DNA of 64,000 nt from Chitinispirillales bacterium ANBcel5 (GTDB taxonomy: Bacteria > Fibrobacterota > Chitinivibrionia > Chitinivibrionales > Chitinispirillaceae). Shown here piece after piece: positions 53,667 through 61,380 of the stretch. Every line of letters begins with the position of its first letter. Position 1 is the first letter of the stretch. The notes below the pieces were generated by a model. The model was not told the DNA's origin. It searched no databases and saw only the letters and a list, made by a program, of their open reading frames with translations. The translations under genes were made by a program, and so were the position numbers. Location: contig JARUKZ010000003.1 of assembly GCA_029688955.1 (NCBI GenBank), positions 124,001 to 188,000 on the forward strand, in the 5' to 3' direction.

Positions 53667-56459
53667 GTGGCAAACCAAAGCACCCCTTACGGTGGCCTGA
53701 CACCACAGCGCGTTCCGGAAGCCTATATACGCGCCGAAATTGCAAGTCTGCCACTGGCCAGTGAAGTGTCATTCCGCATGGCTATTACTGAGCTTAATCC
53801 CTTATTGGATAGAAAAAAAGGTAAAAAAACCAGTGCTTTGTGGAGAAAATGCGAAGTGCTTCTCTCTGAACACGCAAGCGGGTGGTCTCTTGACCGCCTC
53901 GTTGCAATCAGGGATTTCTTCTGGTTTGACTACGACCCGAACAATTTCAAAGTCGACCAGCCCAACCCACTCCATAACTACCTGCGCTGTCTTGCAAAAC
54001 GGTATGTATGCAATCGTCCGGGAGTTTCTGAAGTCACCAATAACGAAAACTTCTTCGATGCAACATCACACTATCGGTGGCTCATATTTGCTCTTCCTGA
54101 AGACCTGCTTTTGATCTCTTCCAAAACCGAACCGCCTCCAACCTATGTGGATATCGACCCACCTCTGTTTATCAGGTGCATACATGATAAAGGGGTTTCC
54201 GAAATCCATCAACACATTGGCGCATCCATGGATTTCAAGACCTTGTGGATGTCTGCACTGGCAGCACTCGCCAGCCCTGATGTTAATCCCGGTTCAATAA
54301 TCGATCCCGAAATGCCTTTTAAAAACAGTGATCTGTTCTTTCGATGGTTGCTGGCTGCAGCTATTGCCAGAAGCCTGTTGATGGAGTATCTGGTGTCAGG
54401 AAATAAAACCTATCCGCTGGCGGACTTTATCCGTGAATTGAGAGGGATCAGAGGACAACTTTGGCAAACGCTTCAGCAAGTAGTTTTGGCACTGCAGCAT
54501 GGTGAGGATGAGTTACTTCCGGATGAAATCTTTCCGTTGCGCATGTTGTACCAGGAGGTGCACCCATATGGGTATGAGGCATGGAAAAAACCACCCGAAA
54601 CTCTTGAAGAGGCGTGGAAGAAGTGTGATCCTATTGCCGCCAGATTATCCCTGAGCTCTCCAAACGAGGCAGAAGCACGGTTTGTTCGAAGGTGCCTGGC
54701 ATTCATGGAAGATCCGGGCAGAAAACCGGATGAGCTGTTTATAACTCTTTTCTGGCAGGTGATACGGTTACGAAATCTTCTGTACCGTAGTGTAGTGCAG
54801 CGTCCAATGACTGCTGGATTGCAATGGTTTATCCGGTTCAGTGACCGCTTAAAACCATTCCGTAAGCCACTTAGAAAGATACGAACAGAGATTTCATACG
54901 AAGTAGCATGCGGCATAGCCAAAGGATCTGTTGTGGCGCTGGAGATCCGAAGTACTGCAAAGGATACACCCGAAGAGCTGGCTCAAGATTTATGCGAGCT
55001 TACGGAATCCTGGGAACATGTTGTTCAAAAGTACTCCTCCCTGAGCAGTCGAAACCTTGAATTCGGAGTGTTGCTGCTCTTTGCTAAAGCCCGTGACCAG
55101 GAAAAACGGTGGGGGCATGGAGATCCCCCGGCCTATGGCAGCGAAACGCACTCAGAACCATTGCCAAGTTTTACCAAAGAGGTTCAACTCGGTAGGCGCT
55201 ATGAACTCTTTTTCGCAGATCTGAAAAAAAAGGTGATGGCTGCAAAGGATTTGATCTGGGAAAAACCAACCATTCTTTGGCTTTTAAGGGGTATCGATGT
55301 GGCTGCGGATGAACTAAGCATACCAACCTGGGTGTTGGTTCCCCTCTTTAACTTTCTCGAGAGGGAATCGGCCTTTGCTGCAGCATCGGTACATGATCCC
55401 ATAAAGCCCAAATCATTGCGAATTACCGCACATGTGGGTGAAGATTTTCGCCATCTCATGGAGGGGATGAGGCGCATTTTCGAAACAGTTCATTACCTTC
55501 TTCGCCGTTCCGGCGGACGGATTGGTCATGCAACTGCGCTTGGCTACGACCCCCGGCAGTGGGCTGAACAGACTGGTTCAGTGATGATGCCAAAAGAGGA
55601 GCGATTGTGGGATCTTGTGTTTGAATGGCGGCTCTATACTGCTTTTGAAACTCCTTATGAGCTTCGTATCGATGTGCCTCCTCAGAGAATCGGGTATCTT
55701 GAGAACCAAATACGTTCCTTGTCCAGGGATGTGTTTGGGGAGGAACAGATGCCCCATATCATGGCCCTTGTTCACCATACTCTTCACACTCTCTGGAGTG
55801 GCCCCGAAGTAAACGTTCATCAGCCTGAAGTGTGTCTGGAGTCCTTTGATCTTGCCCTTAAATCTCTCAATACCGAGTTTTACTATAAGAATAAAGACGC
55901 AAGTAAACTGATTGAACTATACCGCACAAATGAGTTGGTTTTCCGCCGTGGCCAGCAGCTTGAAAATGTGACCATTGACCATTCTGAAATCAGCGCCCTT
56001 TTCGCAGTTCAGGATGCACTCAGAAGGCTTGTGAGTATTCGTGGTATTGTCGCGGAGGTGAACCCATCGAGCAATTTGCTTATCGGGAATCTTATGGATC
56101 TTAGGAACCACCCCACGCTTCGTCTCTTCCCGCCTGAGCCACAGGAGGGGGCACCACCTCCGGTTCGTATTGCCATAGGCTCTGATGATCCGATCATTTT
56201 CAGCACTCACCTTATGCGGGAGTACTCCCTTCTCCACAATGCCGCCATAAGTGCCGGCTATAGCGAACACTCCGTTGGAGCATGGCTTGAGACGATACGC
56301 TGTACAAGTATGGATGCCCGTTTCACAACTGCCTGGCCCTGCTTTGGGGGTAAAAACATGGGTGACAGTCTTCTGGAGGAGCTTGGTGATTTTCTCCACC
56401 GCCCGAAGGATTACAGGAAGTTTAAGAATATGGGGAAAAGGAGGAGAGATGGATGCTGA
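53667..56459 (+). CDS. rdrB: RdrB-like RADAR adenosine deaminase
   Basis: 930 residues, GTG start after AAGGAGAG. Contains the adenosine-deaminase metal-dependent hydrolase core split across a long protein: EIHQHIGAS gives H181 and H183; TAHVGED gives H589 and E592, the deaminase catalytic HxGE pattern; GRIGHATALG gives H621; GSDDP gives D840 and D841. EVNPSSN (about 800) is also a deaminase word. The unusually large N-terminal and central insertions fit RdrB, which assembles into a large shell with RdrA. In known systems it deaminates adenosine-containing nucleotides/RNA on phage infection. Immediately follows rdrA. Confidence 0.88.
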   Translation: MANQSTPYGGLTPQRVPEAYIRAEIASLPLASEVSFRMAITELNPLLDRKKGKKTSALWRKCEVLLSEHASGWSLDRLVAIRDFFWFDYDPNNFKVDQPNPLHNYLRCLAKRYVCNRPGVSEVTNNENFFDATSHYRWLIFALPEDLLLISSKTEPPPTYVDIDPPLFIRCIHDKGVSEIHQHIGASMDFKTLWMSALAALASPDVNPGSIIDPEMPFKNSDLFFRWLLAAAIARSLLMEYLVSGNKTYPLADFIRELRGIRGQLWQTLQQVVLALQHGEDELLPDEIFPLRMLYQEVHPYGYEAWKKPPETLEEAWKKCDPIAARLSLSSPNEAEARFVRRCLAFMEDPGRKPDELFITLFWQVIRLRNLLYRSVVQRPMTAGLQWFIRFSDRLKPFRKPLRKIRTEISYEVACGIAKGSVVALEIRSTAKDTPEELAQDLCELTESWEHVVQKYSSLSSRNLEFGVLLLFAKARDQEKRWGHGDPPAYGSETHSEPLPSFTKEVQLGRRYELFFADLKKKVMAAKDLIWEKPTILWLLRGIDVAADELSIPTWVLVPLFNFLERESAFAAASVHDPIKPKSLRITAHVGEDFRHLMEGMRRIFETVHYLLRRSGGRIGHATALGYDPRQWAEQTGSVMMPKEERLWDLVFEWRLYTAFETPYELRIDVPPQRIGYLENQIRSLSRDVFGEEQMPHIMALVHHTLHTLWSGPEVNVHQPEVCLESFDLALKSLNTEFYYKNKDASKLIELYRTNELVFRRGQQLENVTIDHSEISALFAVQDALRRLVSIRGIVAEVNPSSNLLIGNLMDLRNHPTLRLFPPEPQEGAPPPVRIAIGSDDPIIFSTHLMREYSLLHNAAISAGYSEHSVGAWLETIRCTSMDARFTTAWPCFGGKNMGDSLLEELGDFLHRPKDYRKFKNMGKRRRDGC

Positions 56460-56509
56460 TTGTTTTACTGGTGGTATTAACGGTGGTTGGGTGGGGGCAG
56501 GTGTTTTGA
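56453..56509 (+). CDS. Putative 18-aa hydrophobic micropeptide
   Basis: An ATG at 56453 overlaps the rdrB stop (ATGCTGA), after GGAGGAGAG. It encodes a short, almost entirely hydrophobic sequence (MLIVLLVVLTVVGWGQVF). Translational coupling is possible, but an 18-codon ORF could be chance. A second ATG four bases earlier (56449) opens a different 27-codon frame. Confidence 0.2.
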   Translation: MLIVLLVVLTVVGWGQVF

Positions 56510-56601
56510 ATAACTGCAGATTATTTGGATAGAGAAAAGAAAAAGCTGTGTATACAAGCGAATTTTTATATTGGAATTGAATGAAAGCGGGGTAATTGCT
56601 T

Positions 56602-57477
56602 ATGCCAGACAAAAAGATTTGTTCTTTGGTTGTTCCTATTCTGAGTATAAGTATTGTTGCCGGGGGATTTCTCTATCTTATAGTTTCTACAATCTGTTTT
56701 ATGAGTCTACCTGTAACAAACATAACACGTGGGAAAGAATTAACTGCATTGGTGCTACCTGTTATTAGCGCCTGGGTGGGAGCTGTTATTGCGTACTATT
56801 TTTCCAAGGAAAACTATTCCAGCGCAACTAAACAGACAAAAGAACTTTTGTCTGTTAAAGACAGACTTCGCGCTTCGCTTGTCAAAGATTGCATGATTCC
56901 AAAAAAGGAAATCGACTTTTTGGATGCTTGCCTACCCAAAAGCACAGAGGAAAAAAAAGACTGGGAATCCGAAATCACCTTAAAAGACCTCCACGACAAA
57001 TTTCAAGTATCACATAAAACCCGTATGCCTATTCTGAAAGATGGTTACGTTTGCTATGTGATCCGTAAGAGTATTCTATACGAGTTTCTTTTTAACAGCA
57101 TAGATCAGATAAAGATTGTTAAAAAAAATTCTATAACATTCAACAATAACAAAATTGCCAATTGCGATGATGACAACATCGAAAATCTTGGAGCTAAAAT
57201 CAAATGCTCGTTATTGTCACATCTTACACTACGAGATCTGATAAAAGATAAAAATTACAAGGATAAGGTCAAAGCGATGGTTTTTGTCTGTACGACTGAT
57301 ACATTGGAAGCTGTGCAGAAAAGAATGAGCAAAAAGAAAAAGCGCGTCCGGGATGCGTTTGTAACAGAGGACGGCGATCCTGAAAGTGAACTCTGGGGGT
57401 GGGTTACCAATGCCAACATAGCAAAGGTGGCTGGGCTGGAAGCTCCCGGGGATATCGATCTGGTGGAAAAGGCTTAA
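56602..57477 (+). CDS. Two-TM protein with tandem CBS domains, RADAR-associated
   Basis: 291 residues from ATG at 56602. TM1 about 6-36 and TM2 about 48-67. The cytoplasmic part (about 83-290) shows a CBS pair: VKDCMIPKKEIDF ... ITLKDLHDKFQVSHKTRMPILKDG, then TLRDLIKDKNYKDKVKAMVFVCTTDTLEAVQKRM ... DAFVTEDGDPESELWGWVTNANIA. The last block has the typical WGWVTN CBS ending. CBS pairs commonly bind AMP, ATP or SAM. It lies 142 bases after rdrB in the same direction, so it is a candidate third or fourth RADAR component. I know of no described RADAR class with a TM-CBS protein. Confidence 0.75.
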   Translation: MPDKKICSLVVPILSISIVAGGFLYLIVSTICFMSLPVTNITRGKELTALVLPVISAWVGAVIAYYFSKENYSSATKQTKELLSVKDRLRASLVKDCMIPKKEIDFLDACLPKSTEEKKDWESEITLKDLHDKFQVSHKTRMPILKDGYVCYVIRKSILYEFLFNSIDQIKIVKKNSITFNNNKIANCDDDNIENLGAKIKCSLLSHLTLRDLIKDKNYKDKVKAMVFVCTTDTLEAVQKRMSKKKKRVRDAFVTEDGDPESELWGWVTNANIAKVAGLEAPGDIDLVEKA

Positions 57478-57920
57478 TTTGGGGCGAGACACTATTCGAC
57501 AACCATCAACAGACTTATGAGGGGACGGACCGCCACAGTCTCCTTACTATCAGTAGGTTAGATATTCCCATTAGCTCTAAAAAAACCACACACTTTAATG
57601 GAGAACTTACCCACAGATGAAAACATGGCCCATCACAGTTTTTTAAAACAGCAGTAATAACCCCGCAGCACATCAAACAGTTACACCTGGGGTACTTAAT
57701 CGTTCTTTATTACAATGCCCATTCAAATGGAAAAATCACGCCTAACTAGTGTCATAAAAATCAGGATTCATCTATATTTAATAGATTACAACAGCTGCTC
57801 TTTTTACCCTCGCCTCATACCTGGCGTAAAAAGATCTATAGGCATGAAAAGATAGAATACTAAATTGAAAAGGGCTATTTTAATGAAAAAATATCAAACA
57901 GCACCAGTTTACTCCCCTTC
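57478..57920. other. Intergenic with a GGGACGGAC motif
   Basis: About 440 bases. GGGACGGAC at 57522-57530 matches the RAYT-element terminal motif at 22-24 kb. A 19-codon ORF at 57883 (MKKYQTAPVYS) overlaps the next gene's start in another frame. No other gene seen. Confidence 0.45.
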
Positions 57921-58901
57921 ATGGAAAAATTGTACTCTTTAATACAGAAGTTTGTCCAGGCAGAACCGTGGGAGTTGTTTGAGAGTGAAGATGTGTTTTT
58001 TGTTCAAAGCCCGGCTGATGGCATCATGTATCTGTGCTCGGTTATGGGAAATGGCGGAGAGGAGTTCGGCATAAATGCCTTCCGTGGGGCGCAGGGAATG
58101 CGCAATTTTGAAAAAATGCTGGACCATGACCCAGAGGGCCCGATGGATAGGAATCTCATGTTTGAACTCGATATGCTCGCAATCAATCTTTGTACACGTG
58201 ATTATATGGATAAAAAAGACCTGAAGATAACAAAAAACCTAATGCTGACATTTCGGGGTGGAGAATGGCCACTTATACGCAGCTACAGGCCCCATTATTA
58301 TCCATACTTTCTGACTGAAACCGAAATAGAAGCGCTATGTGATTGTCTGCAACAGATCCTTGAGCTCTATGAAGAAGGTGAGATGGCTGTCGAGCAGATC
58401 CGCACTCTTGCTCCGGGTGAGATGGTTGTGCGATGCAAAGAAGATTCATCATGGATATCCCGCATAGTTAACATCGGCTATGCCACAAAGGAAGATATTC
58501 CTGAAATTCATTTGGATGATAGTACTATTAAGCGCTTGCTCAGTTTGCCTGCAAGCGGATTAAATGAGATGATTGATCTCGTTCACTTGCCCGCAGTCAT
58601 AGAGGACCCCGCACCTCCTCATTATGGACTTATGCTACTTGGGATCGATCCGCAGAATATTGCAAACGAATACGGGCTTTTTCAGCCTTTTCAGGACTAC
58701 TTACAGGAGTCATGCGAAAAAATCGTTCAAGCATTCCTGGCGCGTGGTTCAAAACCCGGATTTATTTTACTGAGGGAAGATTCACCCCTCGCCGACTGTT
58801 TCGAAACTATAGCTAAACTAGTCGATATTAAATTCGAAAAGGTTGATGAGTTGCTGTTCATCTCTGAGTTTTTAGATTCCATGGAAAGTACGATGTCATA
58901 A
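57921..58901 (+). CDS. DUF7309/DUF6930-like protein
   Basis: 326 residues, acidic, cytosolic. The N-terminal half (EPWELFESEDVFFVQ, YLCSVMGNGGEEFGINAF) has the pattern of DUF7309-type domains; the C-terminal half (RGSKPGFILLREDSPLADCF) resembles DUF6930, a domain with no known function. No catalytic motif. Start ATG at 57921 has no clear ribosome site. It follows the RADAR-like genes but 443 bases away, so membership in the system is doubtful. Confidence 0.6.
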   Translation: MEKLYSLIQKFVQAEPWELFESEDVFFVQSPADGIMYLCSVMGNGGEEFGINAFRGAQGMRNFEKMLDHDPEGPMDRNLMFELDMLAINLCTRDYMDKKDLKITKNLMLTFRGGEWPLIRSYRPHYYPYFLTETEIEALCDCLQQILELYEEGEMAVEQIRTLAPGEMVVRCKEDSSWISRIVNIGYATKEDIPEIHLDDSTIKRLLSLPASGLNEMIDLVHLPAVIEDPAPPHYGLMLLGIDPQNIANEYGLFQPFQDYLQESCEKIVQAFLARGSKPGFILLREDSPLADCFETIAKLVDIKFEKVDELLFISEFLDSMESTMS

Positions 58902-59116
58902 CAAATGCTATTTCTTTTTTAGGGAACTACAACGGCGAATATAATTGCATTCGATAGGAATGATTTTTGGGGCGTTTCCAGAAGACTCTGGAGCGTTCCC
59001 ATTTCACTTCGAGATCTAAAAGGGCTGTGTTCCAAAACGCTTACAACAAGTACATATCCGTAAAAATCCTTCCAACCTAAATTAAGTACACAGATGAGAT
59101 TACCCACCTTTAATGA

Positions 59117-60337
59117 TTACTTTTGAGTTGAAAAATTCTCCAAAGGAACTCCAAATACGTAGATATTATCCAGAAAAATTTCTATAGGAGCATCTATCTC
59201 ATTATGATGATCACTGATTTCAAATTCCAACATTTTAACATACAAGGAATACACATCCCAGGGCTGATACTCTCCCCAGACATGAAATGTTGAAATGGAA
59301 TTCAAATCAAGACTATGTCTCTGCCACTCTGAACCGGTCTCAACTACCCACCCATAGGCAAGCACCGAATCACTGAAAACTCCGGATGCCGTTTTAAGAG
59401 AAACCCTCAAGGTTCCTGACCCTCTCGCATCAAACTCGATCTTTTCAAAACCGCTAAAATCAACGTACTGTCTCATATTTGAAAGAAACAATCCGACACC
59501 CGCATAAGGATACTCAAAGCCGGATCTTAATGTGGTTGACAATTTCATACTGTTTGATACGTCATCAGGGACGACCGAGATTTCCATTGTTGTGTTCCCG
59601 CCAAAATCTCTTGAATCATAAAAACTGTACCATGTTGTTCCACCATTTACGGTTCCCAGTTGAGTCTGCTGTTCAGATAATTCAAAATCATCGACAAGGA
59701 TCCCTCCTCTGTTAGTCTCAGTTTCGAGTATATAATTTGAACCGGCTGTAAGCTCTACAGTCCTTAAAAATGAATAAGAGGACAGTCCCGGTGAAGAGGA
59801 CTCTTTGATAAAGAGCGGAAACAGGCCTTCAGGCACACGATCGATTTCAAAAGAGGACTGATCATCAACAGCCCCCCAGAGGTCTGTGCCGTACACATAA
59901 ACCTTCTCAACCTGTTCACTTTCGATATTTCCTCTGAGAGAGGCATGTGCCTTTAATACTTTAAAGTATTCCCTGGCACTGTCGGCAAAGACTGTATCAG
60001 CCCCAAAAATCATGAGTTGCTCTTTGTCGGAAGAGATTATTACATTAAAACCGTGAGCAGGAATGTCGGTAACAAAAAAGTGCCCGTTTTGATCGGTTCT
60101 CGTTGAATCGATAACGACACTCTCTCCTCTTTTTATTTTTTCCAACCATTGGCTGTTATCAATAATTTTGACAACAGCATCTGATGCCACACTGCCATCA
60201 GAGTATTGTACCTGACATATAATACGGGCCTCACCTTCAAACCCTCCTCCACCAGAAACTGGACTGGTACAGAAACTTATTGTGCAAACCAACAAAACAG
60301 ATAATAAACAGAACAGCCATTTAAACCGATACATCAT
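59117..60337 (-). CDS. Surface lipoprotein with carbohydrate-binding-like domain
   Basis: About 406 residues from the ATG pair at 60337/60334 (MMYRFKWLFCLLS), chosen because AGAGGATTG precedes them; the frame runs to 60397. A lipoprotein signal (VCTISFCTS) is likely. The mature protein has a carboxypeptidase-regulatory-like domain (about 55-100; YSDGSVASDAVVKIID), then beta-rich linkers, and a C-terminal jelly-roll (about 215-400; FSGFEKIEFDARGSGTLRVSL) similar to CBM/CIA30-like modules. Overlaps the upstream TIGR02147 gene by 14-17 bases, so co-translated with it. Confidence 0.75.
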   Translation of the reverse strand: MMYRFKWLFCLLSVLLVCTISFCTSPVSGGGGFEGEARIICQVQYSDGSVASDAVVKIIDNSQWLEKIKRGESVVIDSTRTDQNGHFFVTDIPAHGFNVIISSDKEQLMIFGADTVFADSAREYFKVLKAHASLRGNIESEQVEKVYVYGTDLWGAVDDQSSFEIDRVPEGLFPLFIKESSSPGLSSYSFLRTVELTAGSNYILETETNRGGILVDDFELSEQQTQLGTVNGGTTWYSFYDSRDFGGNTTMEISVVPDDVSNSMKLSTTLRSGFEYPYAGVGLFLSNMRQYVDFSGFEKIEFDARGSGTLRVSLKTASGVFSDSVLAYGWVVETGSEWQRHSLDLNSISTFHVWGEYQPWDVYSLYVKMLEFEISDHHNEIDAPIEIFLDNIYVFGVPLENFSTQK

Positions 60338-61217
60338 CAATCCTCTTTGACATAGGAAAGGCATTAAACTGAAAATGGTACACACGGTCAGGGTCATTGT
60401 CGTTTTTAGCCAGCTCCAGAATTTTTCGCCTGAATGCCCTTAGTTCATCCCGGATCAGTTCGTAATTTTTTTCTGAAATAGAAACTGTGGCCCAGGAGAT
60501 GGTCCGCTCTTCCCGTGGAACGTTGTGCAGAGCATCCCGTGCAAGGTCAAAGGTACTTTCAACATATTTACTAAGTGCCTCAGTAGGCATTTCAGTGCCG
60601 GTACTGATAAGGGGATCTGTTCGAGCGTATACTCCCCGTTCATCTCTTTTTATCATTTTAAGCTTCTCAAGTACCTGTACAGCTCTTTTAGCTTCTTCGG
60701 GAGTAACCGATGGCACAACTTTGCGGGCCAGATCTCTGTAATCGCCTTTGAACGGCTGAATCGCTATTATTTCCCGAATCGTACTGTAATACCATCGTTC
60801 GCAGAATTCATAGCTTTGGCTATCAATCACCCTGCATCTAAATTCTTTAAATGACACAAGTTTTTCGAGAAATTTACCTTTATCTTCATGCCCCTTCGCC
60901 TGACAATACAATACAAGAGTCTGAAAATACTCCCTCTCTCTTCGATTAAGACCCAGAAAAGAGATAAAACCCTCCATATAGCTCAGTGACAGCTTTACTT
61001 CTCCATTAAGAATGAGACAAAGATGCCCGGTAGACTTAAATCCGGTCTTCTGAGCCATGTATCTGAATGAGTAGATCGGATTATGTTTCTTTTTACTCGA
61101 TAACCAGTCCCGAAGATACTTCCTGAAATCGGTATATTCGAATACGCAGGGAATATCTACAGGTCTTTTTGTATTCCTTTTTTCTGAAGCTAAACGTTTC
61201 TTTTCTTCCGGGGTCAT
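60321..61217 (-). CDS. TIGR02147-family protein
   Basis: 298 residues. The N-terminal VFEYTDFRKYLRDWLSSKKKH and FRYMAQKTGFKSTGHLCLIL helix-turn-helix-like block and the central GLNRREREYFQTLVLYCQAK match the TIGR02147 family, multi-paralogue proteins of Fibrobacter and relatives. They are probably transcription regulators; function unproven. The pairing with an overlapping lipoprotein gene suggests a regulator plus its envelope partner. Confidence 0.8.
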   Translation of the reverse strand: MTPEEKKRLASEKRNTKRPVDIPCVFEYTDFRKYLRDWLSSKKKHNPIYSFRYMAQKTGFKSTGHLCLILNGEVKLSLSYMEGFISFLGLNRREREYFQTLVLYCQAKGHEDKGKFLEKLVSFKEFRCRVIDSQSYEFCERWYYSTIREIIAIQPFKGDYRDLARKVVPSVTPEEAKRAVQVLEKLKMIKRDERGVYARTDPLISTGTEMPTEALSKYVESTFDLARDALHNVPREERTISWATVSISEKNYELIRDELRAFRRKILELAKNDNDPDRVYHFQFNAFPMSKRIDDVSV

Positions 61218-61380
61218 CTTTTCCTCTTAAAATCACGATTTTTTCTTTGGTACCATTATATCCCACAAACACAACTTTTTAAAGGTGAATTCAGTGCAGG
61301 GTGCCGCGGAAATGAAATGCCAAGGTACGATAGATTGTCAACCCGATGACGGCTGACAATCATCATAGCCCTATTTAAAT

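Noticed and set aside
55917-56612. 231-codon minus-strand ORF over the 3' end of rdrB
   Set aside because: Antisense shadow of the deaminase gene; composition not protein-like and no start signal.
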